From JANOYJ01 sp963792485 (GTDB lineage Bacteria; Pseudomonadota; Alphaproteobacteria; Rhizobiales; Rhizobiaceae): a stretch of 64,000 nt of DNA. Shown here piece after piece: positions 9,699 through 18,479 of the stretch (positions are counted from its first letter, which is position 1; each line of letters begins with the position of its first letter). The notes beneath the pieces are model-generated. The model saw nothing but the letters and a program-made list of their open reading frames with translations, was not told where the DNA came from and did not search any database. A program made the translations under genes and the position numbers. The stretch covers positions 682,001 through 746,000 of the forward strand of contig CAWBWL010000007.1 of the NCBI GenBank assembly GCA_963792485.1, in the 5' to 3' direction.

Positions 9699-10172
9699 TC
9701 AGACTTCAGTCCGATCCTTCACAATCTCTCCAAGCCGCCGCTCTTCCTCCGCGCTGAGCGACGTCGCCGTCTCGGCCTGCGCATTAGTTCGCGACTTCCG
9801 GAACAAAACCAGCGCCCCGATCAGCATGACAAGCACAGGCGCAGCCCATAGCACGGCATTCCTTGCCGAAAACTGCGGCTTCAGCAGCACAAACTCGCCA
9901 TAACGCGCCACCACGAAATCCATCACCTCAGCGTCCGTGTCACCCGCCGTCAGCCTTTCGCGCACAATCACGCGCAGATCGCGCGCCAGATCCGCGTCGG
10001 AAATGTCGATGGACTGGTTCTGGCAGACGAGGCAGCGCAGTTCGGAGGATATCTGCCGGGCGCGCAGTTCCAGCGCCGGGTCTTTCAGGACCTCGTCCGG
10101 GTTCACTGCGAATGACACAGCTGAGGAAAACAGCAGCCCGGCAACGGCCAGCATGAGCAAACCCCACCTCAT
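9699..10172 (-). CDS. ccmH: Cytochrome c maturation protein CcmH (CycL)
   Basis: 157 residues. A signal peptide (1-22) is followed by the thiol-redox motif LRCLVCQNQ with Cys47 and Cys50, which reduces the apocytochrome heme-binding cysteines. One transmembrane helix (about 108-126) anchors the protein, with a short cytoplasmic tail. The start overlaps the ccmF stop by 4 bp. It is the last gene of a ccmI-E-F-H operon equivalent to rhizobial cycHJKL. Confidence 0.95.
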   Translation of the reverse strand: MRWGLLMLAVAGLLFSSAVSFAVNPDEVLKDPALELRARQISSELRCLVCQNQSIDISDADLARDLRVIVRERLTAGDTDAEVMDFVVARYGEFVLLKPQFSARNAVLWAAPVLVMLIGALVLFRKSRTNAQAETATSLSAEEERRLGEIVKDRTEV

Positions 10173-12154
10173 CCGGTCGCGTGCCTTTCAATAATGCGCG
10201 GCTTCTTCGCCCGCTGCGGCGCGCCCACTCTCAGGCGGCGGTCGGTGAGAGACATCAGCGCCGCAAACGCCATCAGCATGGCGCCGAGCCAGATCAGCGT
10301 CACGAGCGGCTTGTGCCAGATGCGCACGACAATCCCCTCGCCCGATTTCTCGCCGAGCGAAACGTAAACCTGGCTGAACCCGCGCGTCTCAATGCCTGCC
10401 TCGGTCGTCGGCATGGCGCGGGCCGGATAGAAGCGCTTCGAGGATTCAATGACGGCAAGTTCCGCGCCCGCCGGATCAAGCAGCCGGAACGTGCCAAACT
10501 CTTCCTCATAATTGGCGATGCGCCGCTGACTAAGTCCGTCAAAGGCGAGCGTATAGCCCGCCGTCCTGACCTCGTCGCCCTTCTTCATCACCAGCACCTG
10601 CTCGGTGCCAAACGCCGTCACAAACACAATGCCAAGCGTCATCAATCCAATGCCGAAATGACCCATCGCCGTGCCGTACACCGAGCGCGGCAGACCCTTC
10701 AGCCGCGCCAGCGCCGAACCGCCTTTGCCAATGCCGGACTTGCCCCAGAGGTCCACAAGGCTGCCCGCCATGACCCACACCGCTAATCCCGCCGCAAGCG
10801 CTGACAGGACAGGCGCGCCGGTCGAAACATAGATCGTCGCCAGCGCCGCGATGATCGCAAGGCCAAACACCAGCATCAGCCTCTGCCCCGCCCCATATAG
10901 ATCGCCGCGCTTCCAGGCGAGCAGCGGCCCGAAGGGCATCGCCATGAGCAGCGGAACCATCAGCGGGCCGAAGGTCAAATTGAAATAGGGCGCGCCGACC
11001 GAGATTTTCGCGCCGGTCAGCGTCTCCAGCACCAGCGGATAGAGCGTTCCGATCAACACGCTTGCCGCAGCCGTGGTCAGGAACAGATTGTTGAACACCA
11101 GCGCTCCTTCGCGCGAGATCGGCTGGAACAGCCCGCCCTGCGCCAGCGTTCCCGCCCGCAGCGCGAACAGCGCCAGCGAGCCGCCGACAAAGAGCGCAAG
11201 AATGACAAGAATGAACACGCCGCGCGTTGGATCGGATGCGAAGGAATGCACGGATGTCAGAACGCCGGAGCGCACCAGGAATGTGCCGAGCAGCGAGAAT
11301 GAGAATGTGAGAATCGCCAGCAGCAGCGTCCAGATTTTCAGCGCCGAGCGCTTCTCCATCACAATGGCTGAATGCAACAGCGCCGTGCCGGAGAGCCAAG
11401 GCATGAAGCTCGCATTTTCGACCGGGTCCCAGAACCACCAGCCGCCCCAGCCAAGTTCGTAATAGGCCCAATACGAGCCCATGGCGATGCCGGCGGTCAG
11501 GAACATCCACGCCATCAGCGTCCACGGCCGCACCCAGCGCGCCCAGGCGGCGTCAATGCGCCCGTCAATCAGAGCGGCGACGGCGAAGGAAAACGCGACA
11601 GAAAATCCGACATAGCCGAGATAGAGCATGGGCGGGTGGATCGCGAGGCCGATGTCCTGGAGGACCGGATTGAGGTCACGGCCCTCCACGGGCGCAGGAA
11701 TGAGCCGGGCAAACGGGTTGGACGTCGTTAGCACAAACAGCAGAAACGCCGAGCCGATCCAGCCCTGCACGGCCAGAACATTGGCCTTCAGCGAGGGCGG
11801 CAGATTGCCGCCAAACAGGGCGACGAGCGCGGAGAACAGCGTCAGGATCAGCACCCAGAGCAGCATCGAGCCCTCATGATTGCCCCACACGCCGCTGAAC
11901 TTGTAGACAAGCGGCTTGAGCGTATGCGAGTTCTCAAACACATTGGCGACGGAGAAATCCGAGGTCACGTAGGCTGTCGTCAGCGCCGCGAATGCAACAG
12001 CCACCAGCGCAAAAGCCGCCAGCGACGCCGACGATCCCGCCGCCATCAATCCCGCCTCGTTCCGCCTCGCCCCAATCAGCGGCGCGAATGACTGAACCAG
12101 CGTCATGACCAGCGCCAGGACAAGTGCAAAATGGCCAAGCTCGACGCTCATCAT
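10169..12154 (-). CDS. ccmF: Heme lyase subunit CcmF (CycK)
   Basis: About 661 residues from the chosen start; the frame is open for 9 more codons upstream. The ATG at 12154 overlaps the ccmE TGA as ATGA, which fixes the start. It is a polytopic membrane protein with the WWD motif characteristic of heme-handling proteins (ELGWGGWWFWDPVENASFMP), conserved His in the loops, and a large periplasmic segment near the C-terminus. It transfers heme from holo-CcmE to apocytochrome c together with CcmH and CcmI. Confidence 0.96.
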   Translation of the reverse strand: MMSVELGHFALVLALVMTLVQSFAPLIGARRNEAGLMAAGSSASLAAFALVAVAFAALTTAYVTSDFSVANVFENSHTLKPLVYKFSGVWGNHEGSMLLWVLILTLFSALVALFGGNLPPSLKANVLAVQGWIGSAFLLFVLTTSNPFARLIPAPVEGRDLNPVLQDIGLAIHPPMLYLGYVGFSVAFSFAVAALIDGRIDAAWARWVRPWTLMAWMFLTAGIAMGSYWAYYELGWGGWWFWDPVENASFMPWLSGTALLHSAIVMEKRSALKIWTLLLAILTFSFSLLGTFLVRSGVLTSVHSFASDPTRGVFILVILALFVGGSLALFALRAGTLAQGGLFQPISREGALVFNNLFLTTAAASVLIGTLYPLVLETLTGAKISVGAPYFNLTFGPLMVPLLMAMPFGPLLAWKRGDLYGAGQRLMLVFGLAIIAALATIYVSTGAPVLSALAAGLAVWVMAGSLVDLWGKSGIGKGGSALARLKGLPRSVYGTAMGHFGIGLMTLGIVFVTAFGTEQVLVMKKGDEVRTAGYTLAFDGLSQRRIANYEEEFGTFRLLDPAGAELAVIESSKRFYPARAMPTTEAGIETRGFSQVYVSLGEKSGEGIVVRIWHKPLVTLIWLGAMLMAFAALMSLTDRRLRVGAPQRAKKPRIIERHATG

Positions 12155-12600
12155 TGCGCTTTGGCCTCCCCGCCCTGCCACACGCCCTTTTCCTTCAGCG
12201 CATCCGCCACTTCCTTCGGCATATAGTTCTCGTCATGCTTGGCGAGCACAGTGTCGGCGGTGAAAACCCCGTCCGTCCCGAACGTGCCTTCCGCCACAAC
12301 GCCCTGCCCCTCGCGGAACAGGTCCGGCAAAATGCCGACATAGACCACTTTGACCGTATTCTCGGTGTCCGTCACGTCAAAATCATTGCGCGCGCCGCCG
12401 GCCTTTTTCCAACTGCCCTTCTCCACCAGCCCGCCCAGCCGGATGCGCGTGCCCGGTGCATGAACACCCGCCCTTAAGTCACTCGGCGTGTTGAAGAATA
12501 CGATCTCCTGGCGCAGCGCGAACAGCACCAGCCCCGCCGCCACGCCGAGCGTGGCGAGGCCGGAGCCGATGATCAGAGCGCGTTTTTGTTTGCGTGTCAT
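12151..12600 (-). CDS. ccmE: Heme chaperone CcmE (CycJ)
   Basis: 149 residues. One N-terminal membrane anchor (8-28) precedes a periplasmic OB-fold domain. The covalent heme-binding His is His122 in LAKHDENYMP, the diagnostic CcmE motif. It carries heme between the CcmABCD complex and CcmF. It is coupled to ccmF by a 4-bp overlap and starts 1 bp after ccmI. Confidence 0.96.
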   Translation of the reverse strand: MTRKQKRALIIGSGLATLGVAAGLVLFALRQEIVFFNTPSDLRAGVHAPGTRIRLGGLVEKGSWKKAGGARNDFDVTDTENTVKVVYVGILPDLFREGQGVVAEGTFGTDGVFTADTVLAKHDENYMPKEVADALKEKGVWQGGEAKAQ

Positions 12601-12601
12601 G

Positions 12602-13720
12602 TCAGCTGCCGTTCAATCCGAGCTCTTTGGCAAAAGTGCGGATGCTGGCAAGTTTTCCGGCATCGTCCTTGAATGCGCCTTGCGCGGCGGCATACGCCTT
12701 TGCCGCCTTGTCCTTCTTTTGCAGCACAATGTAGGAGCGGATCAGCCGCTGCCAGCTTTCCAGATCGTCCGGGTTCTGTTTCAGTTTTTCTGCAAGCCCT
12801 GCAACCATGCCTTCGATCATCGCCAGGCGGTCGCCAGCGCTCATGCCCTCAGCCGCTTCGACCTGTTCCTGTGACGGTCCGGCCGCGACCTTCCCCTCGC
12901 CGCCCTTTGGCGCGAGGCCGGCCAGCACACTCGTAACTGTGGGAACCCAAAGCGCGTCGGCGGGCGCATTGACGAGCAAGCTCTCAAGGCTCGCGCGCGC
13001 CGCGTCCGGCTTCCCCTCCCGCGCCATCGCAACGGCCAGAAATATCCGCGCCTTCGGCTCATCCGGGTCCAGTTTCAGCGCGCTCTCGAACGCGGACTTG
13101 GCCTCTCCGCTCACCGCGCCATTAGCCTGCCCCGTCAGCGCCTCGCCCAGCCCGGAGAGCCGCGCCGCTGTCCCGCCATTCAATTCGATTGCGCGGCGAT
13201 AGGCGTTGACCGCTTCGCCAAACCGCCCAAGCCTCACATAGATCGGCCCGAGCACATCCCAGCCGCGGCCATCATCCGGGCTCTTCGCCAGATGCGCCTC
13301 GGCCTGCGCGATCATGTCCTGGATTGGCGCAGCCGGATTGTTCGCGCGCGCCGCGATTGGTTGGTCCGGAACGGCGGGGGATCCAAGCAGCGCATATCCG
13401 CCCCATGACAAAACCGGCACCATCGCCGCCATTGTCAAGGCCGCAACGCCGCGCAGCCGCTTGCCGCCCATAGTTTGCACCATTGCGCCATCCGCGCTTG
13501 CCAGAATGCGTCGGGAAATCTCAATCCGCGCGCTGTCCGCTTCGTTCGCCGCAATCAATCCGCCCTCAGCGTCCCGCTTCAGCTCAGCAAGCTGGTCCTT
13601 GTAGACCTCAAGGTCATGATTGCGCGCGAATTCGGCCGCTACCGGCTTTTTCAGCAGCGGGTAAAGCGTTGCGGCAACGCACAGGACAGTCAGACAGGCG
13701 GCGGCGACCCAAAACAGCAT
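12602..13720 (-). CDS. ccmI: Cytochrome c biogenesis protein CcmI (CycH)
   Basis: 372 residues. Two transmembrane helices (about 1-21 and 90-112) flank a cytoplasmic leucine-zipper-like segment, followed by periplasmic TPR repeats (about 150-235) that bind the apocytochrome C-terminus. First gene of the ccmI-E-F-H operon. A Q/A-rich linker (SQEQVEAAEG) separates the TPR part from a C-terminal helical domain. Confidence 0.93.
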   Translation of the reverse strand: MLFWVAAACLTVLCVAATLYPLLKKPVAAEFARNHDLEVYKDQLAELKRDAEGGLIAANEADSARIEISRRILASADGAMVQTMGGKRLRGVAALTMAAMVPVLSWGGYALLGSPAVPDQPIAARANNPAAPIQDMIAQAEAHLAKSPDDGRGWDVLGPIYVRLGRFGEAVNAYRRAIELNGGTAARLSGLGEALTGQANGAVSGEAKSAFESALKLDPDEPKARIFLAVAMAREGKPDAARASLESLLVNAPADALWVPTVTSVLAGLAPKGGEGKVAAGPSQEQVEAAEGMSAGDRLAMIEGMVAGLAEKLKQNPDDLESWQRLIRSYIVLQKKDKAAKAYAAAQGAFKDDAGKLASIRTFAKELGLNGS

Positions 13721-13842
13721 AGAGCCTTCCTATCGGGCTTTGCGCGCGCTCACAACAAAATGCAGATAAATTCAGGGTGAAGCGTGAAAACGCCGCAGAC
13801 GGATCACTTTCAGAAAGCACCTTCTGCGGCGGCCATCGCCAG

Positions 13843-14268
13843 TCAGCTTCCAGCCGCACCCTGCGCATATTGCGCGAGGAACTCCGCGCTAGGCTCAATT
13901 GGCTTGATCACGTCAATCAGAACGCCATTGGGATCGGCGGTGATGAAATGACGCTGGCCGAAGGGCTCATCCCGCAAGGTTTTGAGTATGGGCAGCTCTG
14001 CCCTGAGGCAGAGGTCATATACAGCGTCGGGGTTTTCAACTTCGAAGTTAAGCAGAATCCCGCTTGCCCGGCCTCTTCCGCCTTCCGGAATGGTGTCATG
14101 GTCCCCCTTCAGAAGCGCCAGATTGACGCCTTCATCTTCCACGGACTGGAGGTGCACGTACCAATCGCTTTCAAACAATGGTTTGAACCGGAAGTGAGTG
14201 ACATAAAACTGCGCGGAGCCCGCAACGTCGTCCGTCATCAAGACCGGGTAGTAGCTCGTCGATTTCAT
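13843..14268 (-). CDS. VOC-family (glyoxalase-like) protein
   Basis: 141 residues starting at MKSTSYYPVLM; GGGAGAAAAG just upstream is a fitting ribosome-binding site, so nine further in-frame codons upstream were excluded. Two beta-alpha-beta-beta-beta units of the vicinal oxygen chelate fold are recognisable (VLMTDDVAGSAQFYVTHFRF at the first strand, DPNGVLIDVIKP at the last). The substrate is unknown; the best guess is a small detoxification or resistance protein. It is divergent from a tetR gene 68 bp away, with shared operator palindromes between them. Confidence 0.85.
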   Translation of the reverse strand: MKSTSYYPVLMTDDVAGSAQFYVTHFRFKPLFESDWYVHLQSVEDEGVNLALLKGDHDTIPEGGRGRASGILLNFEVENPDAVYDLCLRAELPILKTLRDEPFGQRHFITADPNGVLIDVIKPIEPSAEFLAQYAQGAAGS

Positions 14269-14291
14269 GGCTTTTCTCCCTTCCCAACTTA

Positions 14292-14336
14292 ACATACAGT
14301 CAGTCTGTATCTGTTATTAACATACAGGCTGTATGT
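14292..14336. promoter_or_regulatory. Two TetR-type operators in the divergent promoter
   Basis: Site 1 is a perfect 17-bp palindrome, ACATACAG-G-CTGTATGT (14320-14336). Site 2 has the same half-sites with a longer spacer (ACATACAG 14292-14299, CTGTAT 14305-14310). Both lie between the divergent VOC and tetR genes, and site 1 ends at the base before the tetR ATG. They probably bind the adjacent regulator for auto- and divergent repression. Confidence 0.75.
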
Positions 14337-14936
14337 ATGCAAGAAAATTCAATCAGGCGCAGCAACCATGACAGGACAGAGGCAACGCGCGCGAAACTCA
14401 TCGCGGCCGCCCGCCGCCTCTTTGTTGAGAACAGCTATGCCGGGGCGGGAACACCCGAGATCGCCAAAGCCGCCGGCGTGACGCGCGGCGCTCTTTATCA
14501 TCACTTTGCCGATAAGGAAGCGCTGCTGCGCGCGGTCATCGAACAAGAGGCTGCGGCTGTGGCTGAGCAGGTGGAGCGTGAGTCGGCGGACGCCTCTGAC
14601 GCGGTGGAAGCGCTGCTGTCCGGCGGGCGCGCCTATCTTTCCGCCATGAAAAGCCCTGGCCGAACCAGGCTCATGCTCATTGACGGACCTGCGGTGCTGG
14701 GCAGCGCCGAAGCAGACCGGATCGATGATCTGCATGGCAAACGGACTTTGCGGAAGGGCCTGCAGCATGCCATCAGCTCGGGCGCTTTCAAACCTCTGCC
14801 ATTGGATGCGCTGACCGCGATCTTGTCCGCCGCCTTCGACCGCGCCGCGCTGTCAATCGCCCAAGGCGCGAAAGAAGATGAGCAGATGGAGGTTCTGGCG
14901 GCGTTGCTGGAAGGATTGCGCAGCGGTCGCGCGTGA
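14337..14936 (+). CDS. TetR/AcrR-family transcriptional regulator
   Basis: 199 residues. The N-terminal helix-turn-helix domain is canonical (TPEIAKAAGVTRGALYHHFADKEALL in outline, residues about 36-61); the C-terminal ligand domain is generic. The ATG at 14337 directly follows a 17-bp operator palindrome and has no Shine-Dalgarno sequence; the next in-frame Met is beyond residue 90. The mRNA is therefore either leaderless or starts at a non-ATG codon. It probably regulates the divergent VOC gene and itself. Confidence 0.9.
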   Translation: MQENSIRRSNHDRTEATRAKLIAAARRLFVENSYAGAGTPEIAKAAGVTRGALYHHFADKEALLRAVIEQEAAAVAEQVERESADASDAVEALLSGGRAYLSAMKSPGRTRLMLIDGPAVLGSAEADRIDDLHGKRTLRKGLQHAISSGAFKPLPLDALTAILSAAFDRAALSIAQGAKEDEQMEVLAALLEGLRSGRA

Positions 14937-14977
14937 AGGCAGAGGGAAGTCAACAGCGTCCGGCGGCAGCTAACCAA

Positions 14978-15406
14978 TCAAGTCAGCGGCGTCCAGCTGC
15001 CGTCCGCATTGCGGCAGGCGGTGCCCTTCGCCGTCTGCGTCACGCCCTTGACGAAGAATGTGTGGCTGTACTGACGGCAGTTCTGGCTGCCGACGCGGTA
15101 AGGCTGCGCGGCGCTCACTTCACCGCCATTATTGTTCTTCGGATTGGTCCAGATTGCCTTCTGCCCGGCTGGGGTCTCTTCAAGCGCCCTGTACTCCGCC
15201 TCAAGCGCCAGGGTTTTATCCGATTTGTCGAAATTTGTGCCGAGCTTTTGCCCGATCAACCCGCCATTCAACTGCGCCAGCAGTCCGCCGGATGCAGGTT
15301 CGGCAGGCTCAACGCTCGCAGCAATCGGCTTCACCCCGCCTGATCCCAGCGTCGCGCAGCCGGACAGCGCGGCAACCATCAAAAATGCGTATCGGTATGC
15401 AGCCAT
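14978..15406 (-). CDS. Small surface lipoprotein (17-kDa antigen-like)
   Basis: 142 residues from MAAYRYAFLM; GAGGATATC before this ATG supports the start over longer open codons upstream. A lipobox (ALSGC, Cys17) predicts a lipidated precursor. A Gly-rich region with GGLLAQLNGGLIGQKLG follows, then a C-terminal domain resembling the RT0821/Lpp0805-type surface protein family (YRVGSQNCRQYSHTF, GTACRNADGSWTP). No enzymatic function is expected. Convergent with tetR. Confidence 0.75.
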   Translation of the reverse strand: MAAYRYAFLMVAALSGCATLGSGGVKPIAASVEPAEPASGGLLAQLNGGLIGQKLGTNFDKSDKTLALEAEYRALEETPAGQKAIWTNPKNNNGGEVSAAQPYRVGSQNCRQYSHTFFVKGVTQTAKGTACRNADGSWTPLT

Positions 15407-15499
15407 GATATCCTCGAAACAACGCGGCCAGCTTTGAGTGGATTTTTGATTTGAAGTCAAATGATGATGCACGGTTGCGGACATGCAGTTGTGGGCAGA

Positions 15500-16909
15500 C
15501 TAATCTGCCATCGGCAGGGTAATCGTCGCCGATAAACCGCGCAGTGAAGATTTGCCGAGCACAAGCGCGCCGCCATATTCCTTGACCGTGTCTTGCACGA
15601 TGGAAAGGCCCAGACCCGTGCCGGGTTTGGTCTCGTCCAGCCGTTTGCCGCGCTTGATCCCGTCCTTGATCTGTTCATTGGTCAGCCCAGGCCCATCATC
15701 GCTGATTTCAATCGAAAACATGGCACCGCCTGTCGCGCGCGGGGTCCGGTCCAGCGTGATCGATATGTGTTTGCGGCCCCATTTGGCCGCATTTTCGAGG
15801 AGATTGCCGACGATCTCTTCCAAATCGCTCCCCTCGCCCGCGAAGATGATCTCCGCCACAGGCTTGGAAAACGCGAATACCTTTTCTGGATTGAGCTTTT
15901 GCATCACCCGCGTCAGCCGTTCGAGAATAGGTGTCACCGGCGCGCGGAAGACTACGCTGTCGCGCTGGGCGGCAATGCGCGCGCGCTGCAGATAATGCTG
16001 GATCTGGCCTTGCATCGCGCCCGCTTGCTCGGAAACAGTCTTGCCCTTCGCCCCGCCCATGGCGCTGCCTTCGTTCATGATCACCGCGAGCGGGGTTTTC
16101 AGCGAATGCGCCAGATTGCCGACCTGCGTGCGCGCCCGCTCCATAATGCGCCGGTTATTGTCGATCAGCGCGTTCATTTCAGATGCCAGAGGGGCGATTT
16201 CCGTTGGAAACTCCCCATCCAGCCGCTGCGCTTTGCCCTCGCGGATCAGCCGCAGCGAATCCTGCGCTTTGCGGAGCGGGTTGAGACCCAGAAGGATGGC
16301 GAGTGCATTGACGGCGATGCTGCCCAGGCCGAAAAGCGCCAGCGCCAGATAAAGCTGTTGCGCGAAGGTCGCGATGTTCGCCTCAAATTGGCTGCGATTA
16401 CCCATAAGTCGCAGAACAATTCTGTCTTTGGTGCCAAATATCCCAAACAGAATCTCGACAATCTCAACGCGCTCGCCGTCCAGTCCGTCGGACAAATAGC
16501 TGCGTGTCGGATACTCATCTGCAGTTTGTCCCGGAACAAACGGAATACGCTTTATGTCTGCTATCGGGATTTTCTTGCCGTCCATGGATCGGGATAGGAG
16601 CGGCGCTTTGTCCGTTGTGCCAACGGGTTCGACTGACCAATACCAGCCCGATAACTTGACTGAGAAGTCGTCCCCCAAATCCGGATTGCCAGTAATTGTG
16701 CCATCAGGTCTTACCAAGTCAGCGCCGACAAGACTTTTCAGTTGCGCTGCCAGCAGTCCGTCAAAGCTCTTCTCACTGGCATCCCGGTAGAGCGACAATA
16801 TCACTGTCGCAATGACAATAAGGGACAACGCCGCCCAAAGTGTCGAAAGTGCGATGGCCCGCAGCGCCAGCGATTTTGGCAAAAGGCGTGCGAGCATTTC
16901 GCCTCGCAT
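15500..16909 (-). CDS. feuQ: Sensor histidine kinase, FeuQ-like
   Basis: 469 residues from the first possible ATG (an internal ATG at 16897, after GAGGCGAA, has the better ribosome-binding site). Two transmembrane helices (about 20-42 and 185-210) flank a periplasmic sensor with a WYWSVEP motif. The cytoplasmic part has HAMP-like, H-box (NLAHSLKTPLAVIMNEG), N-box (NLLENAAKWG), and DDGPGL and GTGLGLSIV boxes. Partner of the upstream OmpR-type regulator. The similarity to FeuQ/PhoQ-type kinases of rhizobia, where FeuPQ controls osmoadaptation and cyclic glucan export, is by recognition; the name is probable. Confidence 0.65.
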   Translation of the reverse strand: MRGEMLARLLPKSLALRAIALSTLWAALSLIVIATVILSLYRDASEKSFDGLLAAQLKSLVGADLVRPDGTITGNPDLGDDFSVKLSGWYWSVEPVGTTDKAPLLSRSMDGKKIPIADIKRIPFVPGQTADEYPTRSYLSDGLDGERVEIVEILFGIFGTKDRIVLRLMGNRSQFEANIATFAQQLYLALALFGLGSIAVNALAILLGLNPLRKAQDSLRLIREGKAQRLDGEFPTEIAPLASEMNALIDNNRRIMERARTQVGNLAHSLKTPLAVIMNEGSAMGGAKGKTVSEQAGAMQGQIQHYLQRARIAAQRDSVVFRAPVTPILERLTRVMQKLNPEKVFAFSKPVAEIIFAGEGSDLEEIVGNLLENAAKWGRKHISITLDRTPRATGGAMFSIEISDDGPGLTNEQIKDGIKRGKRLDETKPGTGLGLSIVQDTVKEYGGALVLGKSSLRGLSATITLPMAD

Positions 16910-16951
16910 AGTTTGTTTCAGAACTCATCGGGCCGAGTTAAATGGCGGGAT

Positions 16952-17085
16952 TTTCGAGAAGCTTCCGGGTCCCCGCCAGTCCCTTGGGACTTAAGGGCGG
17001 GGCAATTTGGGCGCAGCGAACCAGCGTTCGTGAGCACCGGAAGCGCAGAAAACCGCGTCAGTTGGCCGGGCAGATGAGTTTTCAA
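16952..17085. repeat. Palindromic repeat, family R2, copy a
   Basis: Core 17011-17056 with centre GCGAAC-CAGC-GTTCGT followed by GAGCACCGGAAGCGCAG. It lies between the response regulator and kinase genes of one operon. Three relatives are at 29160-29291, 58328-58440 and 62062-62190. Confidence 0.8.
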
Positions 17086-17093
17086 ACACACTA

Positions 17094-17771
17094 TCAATTG
17101 GAGGCGCCCTGTGAGGGCTCGGCGATGCGGTAGCCCATGCCGCGCACGGTTTCGATCATGTCAGTGCCCATCTTCTTGCGCAGGCGGCCGACAAACACTT
17201 CTATCGTATTGGAATCGCGGTCAAAATCCTGATCGTAGAGATGCTCGACCAGTTCAGTGCGCGAAACCACTTCGCCGATATGGTGCATGAGATAATCAAG
17301 GAGACGAAATTCGAGCGAGGTCAGTTTCAACTGCGTTCCGTCCATCGTCACCTTGCCTGACTTCGTATCAAGACGCAGCGGGCCGCAGGAAATGTCGGAT
17401 GAGGCATGGCCCGCCGCGCGGCGGATCAGCGAGCGCACACGCGCCAGCACTTCCTCATTATGGTATGGTTTGGTGACATAATCATCAGCGCCGGCATCAA
17501 TCCCCGCAACCTTGTCGGACCAGCGGTCGCGTGCGGTCAGCATAAGCACCGGCATTTTGCGCCCGTCCTTGCGCCAGCGCTCAAGCACGGAAATTCCGTC
17601 CATGACCGGCAAGCCGATGTCGAGGATAACAGCGTCATAAGGTTCGGTGTCACCAAGGAAATGGCCCTCCTCGCCGTCGAACGCGGTATCGACCACATAG
17701 CCCTGGTCTTTCAACACATCGCAGAGCTGGCGGTTGAGGTCCTTGTCATCTTCGACTACGAGAATGCGCAT
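17094..17771 (-). CDS. feuP: OmpR-family response regulator, FeuP-like
   Basis: 225 residues. The receiver has acidic pocket VEDDKD, phosphoacceptor Asp51 (AVILDIGLPVMDG) and Lys in YVTKPY. The winged-helix C-terminus has LTSLEFRLLDYLMHH. The receiver segment LTARDRWSDKVAGIDAGADD is characteristic of the PhoP/FeuP group in rhizobia. Same orientation as the kinase downstream, but the two are separated by 184 bp holding an R2 repeat, unlike the usual tight coupling. Confidence 0.7.
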   Translation of the reverse strand: MRILVVEDDKDLNRQLCDVLKDQGYVVDTAFDGEEGHFLGDTEPYDAVILDIGLPVMDGISVLERWRKDGRKMPVLMLTARDRWSDKVAGIDAGADDYVTKPYHNEEVLARVRSLIRRAAGHASSDISCGPLRLDTKSGKVTMDGTQLKLTSLEFRLLDYLMHHIGEVVSRTELVEHLYDQDFDRDSNTIEVFVGRLRKKMGTDMIETVRGMGYRIAEPSQGASN

Positions 17772-17860
17772 ACTGCACCGGTTGCTTTGATTGGCTGAGT
17801 TAAGCCTAGCCGGTTACGTGCGAAAAACAACAGCCGGGTCACACAAGCGCCAGCCACAAT

Positions 17861-18163
17861 CTATTGCGGCACATATACTTCCTGACGCATTGGCGGCTCG
17901 CCATCCTGACCGGGATAAATGATGACAATTCGGCACATGGGCTGGCCGTCCTGCGTCACAGGAACAGCCTTCGCCACCGTCCCGCCATTTTGCTGCGCCA
18001 TCTGTTCAGCAACGGCATAGCAGTCGACATCCACGGCGATCAATGGCCCCCGCCCTTGATCATCCAGCCCAAGCGTCTGAGCCCGCGCCTGCCCGAAGGC
18101 CAGCACGCCAAAGACCAAAGTAAGTGCGCCAAGCGCGGTAAAGGCAAGAAGCTGTTTCATCAT
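17861..18163 (-). CDS. Small exported protein, possible FeuN-type inhibitor
   Basis: 100 residues with a signal peptide (about 1-29, ending ARAQ) and a short periplasmic domain with two cysteines (VDCYAVAEQM, PMCRIVIIYP). It lies 89 bp upstream of the feuP-like regulator on the same strand. In Sinorhizobium, feuN encodes a small periplasmic protein next to feuPQ that restrains FeuQ. Position, size and export fit, but sequence similarity could not be tested. Confidence 0.5.
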   Translation of the reverse strand: MMKQLLAFTALGALTLVFGVLAFGQARAQTLGLDDQGRGPLIAVDVDCYAVAEQMAQQNGGTVAKAVPVTQDGQPMCRIVIIYPGQDGEPPMRQEVYVPQ

Positions 18164-18237
18164 GGCCGGGTGTATACCGCGGGCTGGCTGAACGGCGGAT
18201 GAATGGGCTGTTGTGAATTTTAGAGGATTGGCGACTT

Positions 18238-18443
18238 CTACCCAATCTTGCTCCCCGCGCTCACCCGTCCGAATATCGCCACCACGCCCGACAGCGCCGA
18301 GATGATCTGCAAGAGCTGATCCGCGAGCGCGCTCTGGTCGATGCCACTGTCGGAACGCCTGCGAAGCCGAGCAGCGCGCAGGCGACGGAGATGCCGGAAG
18401 CCCAGATGGTTTTCGACAGATACCAGGGCTTGAAGTTGATCAT
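18238..18443 (-). CDS. Small holin-like membrane protein, frameshifted
   Basis: Starts at ATG 18443 after a strong AAAGGAGACGATC. The first 32 residues (MINFKPWYLSKTIWASGISV...) are in one frame. From about 18350 the sense continues in another frame as GIDQSALADQLLQIISALSG and ends SAGSKIG at TAG 18238-18240. One missing base restores a 68-residue protein with two hydrophobic segments. Small KPWYLSKTIWAS-type membrane proteins near phage-like clusters resemble holins. It follows gp15 of the gene transfer agent by 36 bp and may serve particle release; that is inference. Confidence 0.55.
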
Positions 18444-18479
18444 GATCGTCTCCTTTGTCGTTGATAAATCAGGGAAAAC

